Source of the DNA: Ostrinia nubilalis
Taxonomy: Eukaryota; Arthropoda; Insecta; Lepidoptera; Crambidae
DNA length: 64,000 nt
Reading direction: 5' to 3'
Assembly: GCF_963855985.1 (NCBI RefSeq)
Contig: NC_087095.1
Coordinates: 2,986,001 to 3,050,000 of the forward strand
The translations under genes were made by a program, and so were the position numbers. Numbering within the stretch: position 1 is the stretch's first letter; the number at the start of each line of letters is the position of its first letter. Below the pieces are notes generated by a model, which saw nothing but the letters and a program-made list of their open reading frames with translations, was not told the DNA's origin and made no database searches. Positions 22,660 through 33,126 of this stretch are shown here, piece by piece.

Positions 22660-23408
22660 AAAAAAATAAAACCGACTCCAAAAAACCTACACTAAAACGT
22701 AGAAAAATAATTACTAATTACCTACTTATTTATTAGGACGAATTATTAATATTTATGTAGGTATACCATGATTGATACTTCTGGAGTCGGTGCCAAGATT
22801 ATGAAACATGTAAAGTTTGCCTGCACCGACTCCAAAAGAATAATAATAAATCAATCATGGTATACCTACATAAATATTAATAATTCGTCCTAATAAATAA
22901 GTAGGTTTTTTGGAATCGGTTTTATTTTTTTTTATAAAATTTTACTTATTTCTTGCTTTTTAGTTAACTAATTATTACCTTGATGTTACCACTGAAGGTA
23001 GGCAGTACACTGAGACCAAAAAAAATTGGTTCATAATCGGCGGAGATATTGCGTATTAAAAAGTTCATCCCCAATTTTCCACCCTTGGGGGTGAAATATT
23101 TTCTTCAAATTCGCATGAAACCACCCTTTTGATAATACCTATTCAACAAAAAAATAATTGTTCAAATTGGTTTATAATCGGCGGAGATATTGCGTATAAA
23201 AAAGTTCATCCCCAATTTTCCACCCTTGGGGGTTGTTTTTTTTATTATTAAATTTAAATGGGACCACCCTTGAGGTATTACCTATACGCCGAAAAAAGAT
23301 TTGTTCAAATCGGTTCATAATTGGCGGAGTTATCGCGTAACAAACATAGAAAAAAAAAAACATACGGGTCGAATTGAGAACCTCCTCCTTTTTTGAAGTC
23401 GGTTGAAA
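22660..23408. mobile_element. Element with AACCGACTYC ends and internal hairpin, copy 1
   Basis: Begins AAAACCGACTCCAAAAAACC and ends CCTTTTTTGAAGTCGGTT, a 16-bp imperfect terminal inverted repeat. The left part holds a long palindrome (about 22670-22930) centred on GGTGCCAAGATTATGAAACA. The right part has three tandem units of about 138 bp starting near 23026, 23164 and 23303 (CATAATCGGCGGAGATATTG). A second copy lies in MetAP1 intron 3 (55965-56967). Confidence 0.7.
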
Positions 23409-23644
23409 ATAGATGAATAAAAATCTCAAATCTGCCACGTATCAAAAATAAAAATAATATTATCTTGCTGTAATGTCCGTGACAGTTTCCTCGAGATAAG
23501 ACTAGGCTATATTTAAGAAACACATAAAGTCGCAGAAATAAACCATTTTCCTAAAAAACTGTTGGATTTAAGTAACTTTTTTTTCCTGAAAAATGTCTTG
23601 TCCTTTGGTCTATGCTGATGATTGTGACTTCATAGAGTCTAACT

Positions 23645-23680
23645 CAATAATAATAAATAAATAAATAATAAAATAATTTA
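23645..23680. repeat. (TAAA/TAA)n microsatellite
   Basis: AATAATAATAAATAAATAAA simple repeat. Confidence 0.8.
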
Positions 23681-24144
23681 TTTGACAGAATGCGGTTACA
23701 AATGGTTATATACGAGTAGAGAGAAGTTTCCAACATTTTCTATCCTACATACGATGTGCAAATATTACAAAAAATTACAAAAAATACGGTTATGTTTTTA
23801 ATATTAAAAAGTAGTATCATTATTAATTGAATGTCATACAAATGTCAGAAAATGATTATGAATTATTGAAATAGCACAAACATACATTAGATTCAAACAA
23901 TGTCATGTCAATACCCGTATGATGAACAAATACTTAGTAAGTTCTATAAAAAGGATTAGAATATTCTAATCCTATTTATTTAAGGACCTACACATAAAAT
24001 TAGAACCATTATTAAATTCCATTCCCAGAAATTCTAGATAAGTAGTTCCAAGAATTCTTTCATTGGACATGTAGGTCCACCCACGCACTTCAAGGGCCTA
24101 CTATTGGCTGTTACCCTTTTCTAAACAGAAGGCAATAACTACAG
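23681..24144. other. Intergenic, no gene seen
   Basis: No feature supported apart from the 8-bp target duplication at the right end. Confidence 0.35.
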
Positions 24145-24524
24145 CAGGGATGTTTTGGATATAAAGTTTCGGTTATGGATACGGTTACGGATATTAGAAT
24201 AATATTATACCGGTTACGGTTACGGATAGTAAATGATTTCGGATTATACGAAAGTTTCGGATAATTTCGGTTACGGATATTAGAATTTTAAAAAGGTACA
24301 TTTTTTGTACTATGACGGTAGGCTATGATAAAGGTAAAGCAGGCGGGTATATCAGAATGGTGCCAGGGGATGCCAGAAAAGTAACAAATATTAAAAATAA
24401 TAATTAGACTCCGCCTTTATCTGAAATTATCCGAAACTTTTGAATCGGTTACGGTTACGGATATTTTTTTATTTCGGATATCCGATAGTTTCGGTTACGG
24501 TTACGGATATCCATAACATCCCTG
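24145..24524. mobile_element. Non-autonomous hAT-type element, copy 1
   Basis: Terminal repeats CAGGGATGTTTTGGATA and (complement of right end) CAGGGATGTTATGGATATCC; 8-bp target duplication AACTACAG at 24137-24144 and 24525-24532. An 8-bp duplication with CAGGGNTG ends is the hAT signature. The interior is many GGTTACGGATA repeats in both orientations and no transposase. Relative: 48881-49451. Confidence 0.88.
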
Positions 24525-24721
24525 AACTACAGGATAGATCTGTCTGTCCGTCGCGACCCGCCTAAAATAACATCCCCGGGGGTGCCTCGGTATCCACGGA
24601 CTTATTAGTGTCCATAAATAAACATCAAAAATAAATCGCTGTGGGTGTGTGTCAACGTTAACTTGGATTTAAATAAATAAATATGCCCGAACACTCAAGG
24701 GTTTTATATTAATTTGAATTG

Positions 24722-24772
24722 TTGTTCAGCCGAAAGACGTCCACTGCTGGACAAAGGCCTCCCCCAAGGATA
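24722..24772 (-). mobile_element. RTE-type LINE 3' end fragment
   Basis: TTCAGCCGAAAGACGTCCAC through GGCCTCCCCCAAGG on the plus strand is the complement of the RTE reverse transcriptase C-terminus and its tail. Confidence 0.75.
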
Positions 24773-25020
24773 ATTTGAATTAGGTATATTTAATTGCTGA
24801 CGCAAAATAAATTGTATGTCCGTCTAAAGGACTTCACCTATCCCAAAAGCCCAGCCTGATCTCGAAGCCTTTATTTCGAAAGAAACACGTCAACAACAAT
24901 TAGTACTTTCTTTGAATTTTCATCTTGAAAGGCGAATTTAATCGAAAATTCTTAGCTTTAACTTTTTTGTCACCCCGATTTATTTTTGAATGTGAACAAT
25001 TACTACTATACAACTAGTTT

Positions 25021-25092
25021 CGTAGTTCGTTCGTTCGTTCGTTCGTTTCAGCCGAAAGACGTCCACTGCTGGACAAAGGCCTCCCCCAAGGC
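25021..25092 (-). mobile_element. RTE-type LINE 3' end with (GAAC)n tail
   Basis: (GTTC)n at about 25024-25047 followed by TTTCAGCCGAAAGACGTCC and ending CCCCCAAGG. The microsatellite is the tail of a minus-strand insertion. Confidence 0.8.
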
Positions 25093-25169
25093 GTTTCGTA
25101 GTATGCCATGTTATTTAATTTTATACCAGAATAATGTTCTATGAACAAAAACCGTGTAAGTAAATCTTG

Positions 25170-25245
25170 AAAATCGAACCCACGACCTTTCGCTTTCCGG
25201 ACGACGCGACCTACTCTTAACCATCCGAGCTACATTATAGACATT
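25170..25245 (-). mobile_element. SINE remnant with tRNA-like head
   Basis: The complement reads GTAGCTCGGATGGTTAAGAG (A box) and GTCGTGGGTTCGATTTTC (B box). The acceptor ends do not pair, so it is a SINE remnant and not a tRNA gene. Confidence 0.55.
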
Positions 25246-25612
25246 GAGTGATCAAGCTTTTGCTGTTAGAGTCAGCGTTTGTTTCATCAATGTTGGCAAG
25301 CCTTTAAATATTTTAATAACTATGTTAGAGTATTCGCAATAATGAAATAATCATTCAAACAATCAACAATATTCGTATAGCTCTGCAATAAATCCAAATC
25401 AATAAACCACATTCGTTTGTAAATACTTAAGTATAAACAAACTGTGTGGTATCCTTCTTCCTCCCAAATAGCCCGCAGACTTATTTGCCTTCCCAACATC
25501 ATTAGGCGCAATTATTTATTTAACGGATACTGCATTTGCCAACGGACTCTTTAACGTCCTCTTGGGATCAATTTGACGTTGTGTGACCCAAATAAATAAA
25601 TAATAAATAAAT

Positions 25613-25863
25613 AAATCTTTGGACAATTTCACACAGCGCCAGCTAGCCCCAAAGTAAGCAACTTAATGCTTGTGTTATGGGTGCTAGCTTAACGGATATA
25701 CTACTTATATACTTTTTTTTTTAAATACATAAATATTATACATAGTCACACCCAGACCCGTCACAGAAATTAAAATTCATCATTTCAATTTCTGCCCGGC
25801 CGGGAATCGAACCCGGGACCTCGGCATAGTAGTCCGTTCTGAACCACTACACCAAACGGCCGA
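25613..25863 (-). mobile_element. tRNA-headed SINE, minus strand
   Basis: The complement starts GTCGGCCGTTTGGTGTAGTG (A box), has GGTTCGATTCCCGG (B box) about 45 bases on, and then a body shared almost base for base with the plus-strand copy at 44682-44940. The tail is the (TAAA)n run at 25590-25615. Confidence 0.88.
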
Positions 25864-25984
25864 CAAATTCTAATAAAGTAATAAAATATAAAATTATTTT
25901 GAACCTCTGTAAGATACAATTTAGATAGAGGCATGTTTTAAGACATAGTTTGAATTAATTACTTAGGTACGTAGGTTAATACCT

Positions 25985-26092
25985 CGTTCGTTCGTTTCAG
26001 CCAAATGAGGTCCACAGCTGGACAAAAGCCTCCCCCAAGGTTTTCCACAATGAACGGTCGTGCGCTGCCCGCATCCAGGTAATACTAATGTA
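25985..26092 (-). mobile_element. RTE-type LINE 3' fragment
   Basis: GTTCGTTCGTTTCAGCCAAA, then CCTCCCCCAAGGTTTTCCAC and CGCTGCCCGCATCCAGG. Confidence 0.8.
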
Positions 26093-27092
26093 TTACAGGC
26101 TGGTTTTTGTAAGCTACATTGATTTCGTGTAAAGAAAAAAACGCGTTCGACTGTTAAATCTTCAAATTCAATTAATGAAAAAAATAATGGCTACTAATAA
26201 ATATGTGATGCCTTCGATGTCAAGTTGAATTAAGAGAAAATTAATACTACGTTTTTTTTTTCATTACATTGATTTGCCTGCCTGTGTTGATGAAACGAAT
26301 TCAAGAAAGGTTTCATTTTATAGATTTCTCAATATTTAACCCTTGTAATAAAAACTTTTTAAAACGTTTTCATTCGATCTTAACCTCCTTTGTAGTTTAA
26401 TAAAATTTTAGACTTAAAACCTTTTTATATTGAATTAACTTTTATTAAATGCTTCAAATATTTTGTTGAAAGGGAACCTTTTAGCGAAATATTAAACAGA
26501 ATGGGCAGTGATTAATCCCGAAAGATTACGTCAAATGATCCCTAATAAATAACCGTTAATAGCGGTCAGCACATTACGGACCCTTGTTTAAACATGTCCC
26601 TTTGACGCTGGCAAGAATGCAAACATAGTCATAGCGAGGGTGGGAGGTTACCCTATTTATATATGGTCTATGGTAATTTGTTAGTTTAGAAATACTTTTC
26701 AGAAATTTAAATTAAAAATTAGCATTTCCAAAATAATAATGTTCCTGAAACTATCATTAAAATCCATGGTTTCAGACACCAAACTAAGCTGACTAAAACA
26801 TATTAACATATTATTTCCTCCGTTGGGAATTGAATCTACAACTTTAGCTGACGTAATAATACATTATAACATTATTCAATAAAGCGGCAGTCATGATTAT
26901 AATAATGGCGCGATTTACGCAAGTTAATAAGTTTAACTTTAATCAACAAACGCAATTAAACGACAAACATACCTATAAGTATGTTGCATCGAGCAATTAC
27001 GGCGAAAATTGTTAACTATACGATAAGTAGACACAGAAGGCTCTATCCGTTATACAAATGTTTATTGTGTATGATAGAAGACTTGTGTATGT
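26093..27092. other. Intergenic, no gene seen
   Basis: AT-rich, no supported feature. Confidence 0.35.
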
Positions 27093-27262
27093 TTGTTTCA
27101 GCCAAATGACGTCCACTGCTGGACAAAGGCCTCCCCCAAGGATTTCCATAACAACCGGTCCTGCGCTGCCCGCATCCAGGTACTTCCCGCGACCTTCACC
27201 AGATCGTCAGTCCACCTAGTGTAGGCAGGACACTACATCTTCCGGCCCGTGGTCTTGTAGTA
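27093..27262 (-). mobile_element. RTE-type LINE 3' fragment
   Basis: Complement of the RTE C-terminal coding end, from TTTCAGCCAAATGACGTCCA to TCTTCCGGCCCGTGG. Confidence 0.82.
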
Positions 27263-28094
27263 CCTAACTAAATATACAAAGAGAGGTACAAAGTAGGTAA
27301 CATAGACTCTTTAGCTTCCTCTTGAAATACCTACACGGAAGCTTAAAATTGAAAAACGATTGACAGTTTCACATGTTTCGACAAAGAAAGCTTACTGGAT
27401 CAACTGACAATGTTAAACAACATGTAAACAACCTGTCTAATCAAAAAAGGGTGATAATGAAAACTTATTACTTAATTGACAAAAGTTATTGTATTTTTTT
27501 AAGCTCTTAAGTGATTATTATCTGATCCCATGGGATTTTAGATTCTTACATCATCTATTTGAGTCTTCTGCTTAATATTACGTTTTAATTGCAATTATTA
27601 ATTTAATACCTAACACAAACATCCTTTGGAGTATTCCTAAATTACATATTCATCACTAATTTAAAGGTCGAAACTGTTAAATTTTGAATAATGACTAAGT
27701 TAGACAATGGAACTAGCAAACTAAGGGCAGGGTCTGTTATTGTTCGGTTTGTAACGATTACTGAACCGTTTGGCTTCATTAAGAACTTGTCGAAAGCTCA
27801 AACTCTTCTTTGATGGCGAAATTGGCTAATTGTTTTGATAACTTTGCGAAACAGTGCAGTTTATTGCGTAATAAAGTTAGCTCGGTACTTGGAAACGGCT
27901 TCACAATCCGGTCTATTGAATCGACTGGTTATAGGATCGATGAAGGAACTTGATTTTGACTTCAACCTACGCAGTGGAAATTCGTTATTGTAACATTAAT
28001 AAAATTAAAATTATACATAAAGATGGACTGGCCTTTGTGGTTCTGGCAATTCCAGTTGTATAACGTAACGGGCATTTATTAATAGAATAATATA
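27263..28094. other. Intergenic, no gene seen
   Basis: AT-rich, no supported feature. Confidence 0.35.
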
Positions 28095-28347
28095 CAGGGT
28101 GTTAGGTAAATGGGTATATGAGCCGACACTAGCCCATATAAATGGCATGGTGAAGTCAGAAATTTGATATCATCATTTTAACTTTTTAAATGTTCATACA
28201 AAATAAAATTTATAAAATCAGATTTGTATGAAAATTAAAATAATTAAAATGATGATAACAATTTTCTGACTTCACCATACCATTTATATGCATATTATGT
28301 TAATATGGGCTAGTGTCGGCTCATATACCCATTTACCTGACACCCTG
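28095..28347. mobile_element. CAGGGTG-type MITE, 253 bp
   Basis: Long terminal inverted repeats CAGGGTGTTAGGTAAATGGG / complement, matching over about 100 bp, flanked by TA on both sides. TA duplication and these ends suggest a Tc1/mariner-related non-autonomous element. Confidence 0.88.
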
Positions 28348-28447
28348 TAATATACTCAGTCTTTACAGTTAGATGTACTCTAAAAATCTCCAAAAAATTA
28401 CTTGTACATATTTTACTTAGTTATTAAGATTAATAAAAAAGATCTAA

Positions 28448-28609
28448 GGGCCCTCGCTCACGGCGACTTTTTGTAGCGATGCAGTCGCGCTGCTGTAACG
28501 GGTTAGTAGCGCGTTGGCATCACTTCTGTAGTGCGTTGCAAATGCGACTAACGCGTGTTAGCAGCGATGCGACAAACGCGCGACAAAAAGTTGCCGTGGG
28601 CGAGGGCCC
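28448..28609. mobile_element. MITE with TAA target duplication, 162 bp
   Basis: Ends GGGCCCTCGCTCACGGCGAC and its complement near CGTGGGCGAGGGCCCT; TAA at 28445-28447 and 28610-28612. Confidence 0.88.
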
Positions 28610-28612
28610 TAA

Positions 28613-29285
28613 GAAGGAGGACATGTGACATCATAAAGTGCTAAGTCTATGGCATAGTCGAATTCAGACTGCTCAAAGTTGTGTCGACTACAATGAAACA
28701 TAAACAAGACACAAGTTCATTTACTAAGCGCTGGCACAAACGAAATTCCCCTAATCTTTAATCAAATTACCGAGCAATAAAACTCAAATTAAATTAACAA
28801 CAAGTTTGGTTGTTATGATTTAGGCAAAGCGGTCCCGTATATCATAACGCCGAAGTTTGCGCCACACCTCCGCTATGAGTTATTAGCAGAGAATTGAGCT
28901 TAACGCAATTGGGGCTAATTGAGAAATGGTTCTTTAATTGTTCTGGTATAAACAAATATAAAACTTTGAGGGAATAACGCAGGAAATGTAGAGTATGAGT
29001 TTCAGACTAGCTATTACAGCCAGCGGAGTGTTTCGACTGTATTTTGTACACCTATCTACCTCCGTGCGCTTATTTTACAGGATATATTGAGCGAAAGTTT
29101 TATATACCTGAATTGGGAGATAATTAGGTGCTGAAAAACATTTTGGATGGCAGATATTACTGGTAAAACTTTGGCAAAGAGTCCTACAGCTACCATATCA
29201 AAACTTATTTCTGTAATTATAGGTACAGATCTTTGTTTGATAAAATTATTGGTAGTTCGACAGAAGTAGTTGGTAGTCGGCGGGT
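28613..29285. other. Intergenic, no gene seen
   Basis: No supported feature. Confidence 0.35.
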
Positions 29286-29329
29286 GTCTGGCGGACCTTT
29301 GCACCGGATTGCTTCCAACGTGCCATTAA

Positions 29330-30271
29330 CACATTGAGTGCGAAACCAGGTCTATAGACCTTGTGTACGTCTCGCTTACCGTGCGGCTAAGAAAATTATA
29401 GTCTTTCTTGTCGTGCGAAAGGCATAACTTCAATTGGGTCCGGTGTAGGAAAGTGATGAATATAATATGTCTATGATGTATTCTTAAAATAGAATCCAAT
29501 GATGTACCTACCTTAATACCAGGTTTTTAGACCTGGTACCGCACGGAAGTAATAAAATGTCTTCACAATGCGAAACCAGGTCGAAGCACCTTGTACCCTG
29601 CGCACCTGGTACCGCACCCCACGCTAGCTTCGTGCAGCCAGTGTTGCCTCGCATTCGTAAGAAACGCACATGTCGACATGGCGTCAAGAGAAACAAACAA
29701 AATCAAAACTGCAAATTGGTTATAATTTAATTTGCTACACGATTGATAATTTAAATAATGTTTTTCGTGACAAACATTTGAAGTTGTAACTAAATGTTAT
29801 TAAATAATATGTTTTCTTTAAATATAGCTTATTTAAGTATTTATGCACGTATGTCTTATTTGTAAAATATTTAGACTAAATTATTAAAACATCTTTGTTT
29901 GTTACTTTTTAAAAATTTTATTAAAACTTAATTTAAATTATCGATATTTGTATTTCACATCCCTAGAATACCCACCAGACTTCCCTGCTTCAGTGCGGCA
30001 CAGGGTGCATAAGCCTTGTATTTTGAATATAGCTATAATTTTTATACTAAACAAGTTATTCACGAACGCCTTCAGGTGTATGTCAATAAATGCATTATTA
30101 TTAATATTCAAAGAAAAAAAACGAATGAAGCCAAATATAAAATTAATATATCTTAAATATTACAAGGTCTTTCAGCCTTGTGCCGCCACAATGTAAGTTT
30201 TAATACCAGGTTTTCTGACCTTGTACCGAAGGAATGGAAAGTATTAGAAAGTTACTGCCGCAGCAAAGGTG
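29330..30271. mobile_element. piggyBac-like non-autonomous element
   Basis: 942 bp inserted exactly at TTAA (29326-29329 and 30272-30275); neighbouring array units read CCATTAATTCG without interruption. Ends are CACATTGAGTGCG and, in complement, CACCTTTGCTGCGGC, a short imperfect inverted repeat. Several ACCAGGT..ACCTGGTACCGCA motifs are clustered near both ends (about 29345, 29520, 29575, 30170, 30205). No transposase. Confidence 0.78.
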
Positions 30272-30407
30272 TTAATTCGGGTGCAGTGTCTAAACTATGC
30301 CAGTCAAATTATCATTTTTGCAGGTCTACCGACTTAGATCTGTTGGGAAAGGCACTTACTAGCAGTTTCATAAAGGCTGAACAAGAAACACATAGGCGGT
30401 ACTCGTA

Positions 30408-30525
30408 GGCTGAGTTGCACCACCTAATATTGACCGTAACTATAACTATAACCGGTGTATTTTGTATGGAGTTTGACAGACTTTTGACGTTTGTCAAAGT
30501 TAAAATAAGATGGGGCAACCCAGCC
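30408..30525. mobile_element. MITE, GGCTGAGTTGCACC family, copy in array unit 1
   Basis: 118 bp, GGCTGAGTTGCACCACC to GGGGCAACCCAGCC, flanked by GTA on both sides. The empty site in array unit 3 reads CTCGTAGAAAAT. Confidence 0.92.
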
Positions 30526-30770
30526 GTAGAAAATAAGAATTAACTTTCGAATGAAAACCCCCGAGTTCATATCCGCGCTTCATTAGGTCGGCAGGTGTCT
30601 GGCGGACCTTTGCACCGGATTGCTTCTGACGTGCCATTAATTCGTGTGCAGTGCTTAAACTATGCCAGTCAAATTATCATTTTTGCAGGTCTACCGACTT
30701 AGATCTGTTGGGAAAGGCACTTATAAGCAGTTTCATAAAGGCTGAACAAAAAACACAGGCAGTACTCGTA

Positions 30771-30888
30771 GGCTGAGTTGCACCACCTAATTTTGACCGT
30801 AACTATAACTATAACCGGTGTATTTTGTATGGAGTTTGACAGACTTTTGACGTTTGTCAAAGTTAAAATAAGATAGTGCAACCCAGCC
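30771..30888. mobile_element. MITE, GGCTGAGTTGCACC family, copy in array unit 2
   Basis: 118 bp at the same position within the unit as 30408-30525, so it was copied along with the unit. Confidence 0.92.
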
Positions 30889-31599
30889 GTAGAAAATAAG
30901 AATTAACTTTCGAATGAAAACCCCCGAGTTGCCATACAGCTTCATTAGGTCGGCTTGTGTCTGGCGGACCTTTGCACCGGATTGCTTCTGACGTGCCATT
31001 AATTCGTGTGCAGTGCCTAACTATGCCAGTCAAATTAACATTTTTGCAGGTCTACCGACTTAGATCTGTTGGGAAAGGCACTTATAAGCAGTTTCATAAA
31101 GGCTGAACAAGAAACACATAGGCAGTACTCGTAGAAAATAAGAATTAACTTTCGAATGAAAACCCCCGAGTTCATATCCGCGCTTCATTAGGTCGGTGGG
31201 TGTCTGGCGGACCTTTGCACCGGATTGCTTCTGACGTGCCATTAATTCGTGTGCAGTGCGGCTCGCATCTGGATGGGTTGGGGCCTACTATGCAAGTCGA
31301 ATTCCAGAATTCCATGTTATTTTTTTTTTATGGGACAGGATCACAGGACAAGAGGCAAGAGAGCAGACGGTATGATGGAATATGAAGTGGTTACTTCTGG
31401 TAATTAATTTTTTAAGTTAAAAAGTTAAGTTTTAATTTTAAGTAAGCTTCGTTTAATGAGTTCTACATTATCAACTTGATTATCTGTGTACTTACCATGA
31501 GTTTACGTTAGGTGTGCTCGCTAGTGAGTACGTCAAAAATCTCTATGAAAATTTTGTTTCTTGAAAGTAGCCGCTAGGGGCGCTGCACGATATGTCATA

Positions 31600-33064
31600 G
31601 GGGAGACCGGGGATAGTTGACTAATTTTTTACTAAATCATAAATATTTTTTGTGTTTTCATCCATACAGACAAATAAATCGCATTAATGGATAGAAGAAC
31701 TATTAAACTAATAAAAAACAACATAACATAGTTCATTATTAAATATCATCATCATATTTAAATGCATTTTATAGAACATCAACTCTTAGTCAATCTACCC
31801 CGGTTCCGGGGTAGATTGACTATATGCCCGGGGTAAGTAGACCTACGTATCAATAAGCAGGAAATTATGAGAAGAGTCAAGTAATAAAACACTATTTTCA
31901 CTTTAATTGAACTCTTTATTCAAAAACAATTATAATCAGGTACAGACATCTTTAATAACTCTTATCTCTCTCTCTTAAATAAGTCTTTAAAAAAACTATA
32001 AACTCTGAGTATTTAAACTTTTTAAACTAAATCTTCAATCTTCTTAAATCACTTATCAATCTTTGTATACAGGGTGTCCCAGATGGGTGAATCAAATTGA
32101 TAGGGGAGGTAGCTCTAATAATGTACTATCCCTAAAAAATATGAAAAAAAAATAAAGCTCATAAGGACACAATTTTTTTTTAAAGTGAAAATAAATCATC
32201 TTTGCCTAAGTATCTGGCTATAATTGCTGCGTTTGGAGTTTATTTGTACTTTTTTATTACTAATATTAATTGTACATGATCGCTTCGTTTATCTGTAAAC
32301 AAACTTTTGAAAATAATGACTAGATTTCGAGTTTAGAGCACTTTATTAAAAAAAAAAATACGAACTCAATTTTTTTTTTCATATTTTTTTGGGATAGTAC
32401 ATTAGTAGATCTACCTCCCCTAGCAGTTTGAATCACCCATTCTGTGACACCCTGTATAGTACTTTTACGTTTCCGAGTATTTCTTCTATTATCTAAACGT
32501 GGCGCCGCTTTAGGAAAGGGTCTTATTTCTTCATCGTTCAGTCGTTCGTTTATAGATCCTCATCGTGCTGTAGCAATAAAAAGAATGTATGTATTAAGAA
32601 TCGAATAAATAGATAATTTTAAAGATATTTTAAACTCAAAATGTTATTGGGGTTGGTTGATTCAACCAGCCCCGAAAGAAATTAGTCTACCAACCCCAAA
32701 CGACATTTTAAGTTTCGATGGCATGGATAACCTACACACTGCCACCTAATAAAAAAATAACACAAGAAATAATATCAATATGGACTCATAAAACACTCTG
32801 ACTAATAGGCAAACGGTTACCATAAAATGTGTAGGTACCAAATCAAAAAATATGCAACACGAAAATATTACTTACATGATATGAAAACAAATCACGGATA
32901 ACTGCTCGAAAACGGCGTGTGCCGGCGACGCGGCGCTACCGACGACTGAGCGGGGGGCGGAAAGTGATGCGCGGCTGCGCTGGGATCACACAATACTCAA
33001 ACCGTTGGCGAGTTTTTGGCGGTTAGTCTACCTACCCCTATAGTCAACTATCCCCGGTCTCCCC
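31600..33064. mobile_element. Middle element of the nest, 1465 bp, TA-flanked
   Basis: Ends GGGGAGACCGGGGATAGTTG and the complement at the right (CAACTATCCCCGGTCTCCCC), flanked by TA. Subterminal repeats of TAGATTGACTA and CCCCGG occur on both sides. Not coding. It contains a third insertion at 32070-32454. Confidence 0.8.
32070..32454. mobile_element. Inner CAGGGTG-type MITE, 385 bp
   Basis: Ends CAGGGTGTCCCAGATGGGTG and complement near CACCCATTCTGTGACACCCTG, TA on both sides; arms also share GGGATAGTACATTA. Confidence 0.85.
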
Positions 33065-33126
33065 TACAATTAATGTCATTTTTTACGCAATCGCTAGCAA
33101 GCACACCTAACGTAAACTCATGGTAA

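Larger units (their letters stand above)
29286..31262. repeat. Tandem array of about 243-bp units with nested insertions
   Basis: Units begin GTCTGGCGGACCTTTGCACC at 29286, 30597, 30959 and 31202 (the last partial). The bare unit is about 243 bp (30959-31201). Unit 2 is 362 bp because of one MITE. Unit 1 is longer because it holds a 942-bp piggyBac-like insertion plus a MITE. Unit 3 has no MITE and shows the empty target. Confidence 0.9.
31492..33126. mobile_element. Outer MITE of a three-level nest
   Basis: Arms TTACCATGAGTTTACGTTAG.. (from 31492) and its complement ending at 33126 pair over about 33 bp. Removing the inner insertion (31600-33064) leaves a short MITE of about 170 bp. Confidence 0.75.
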
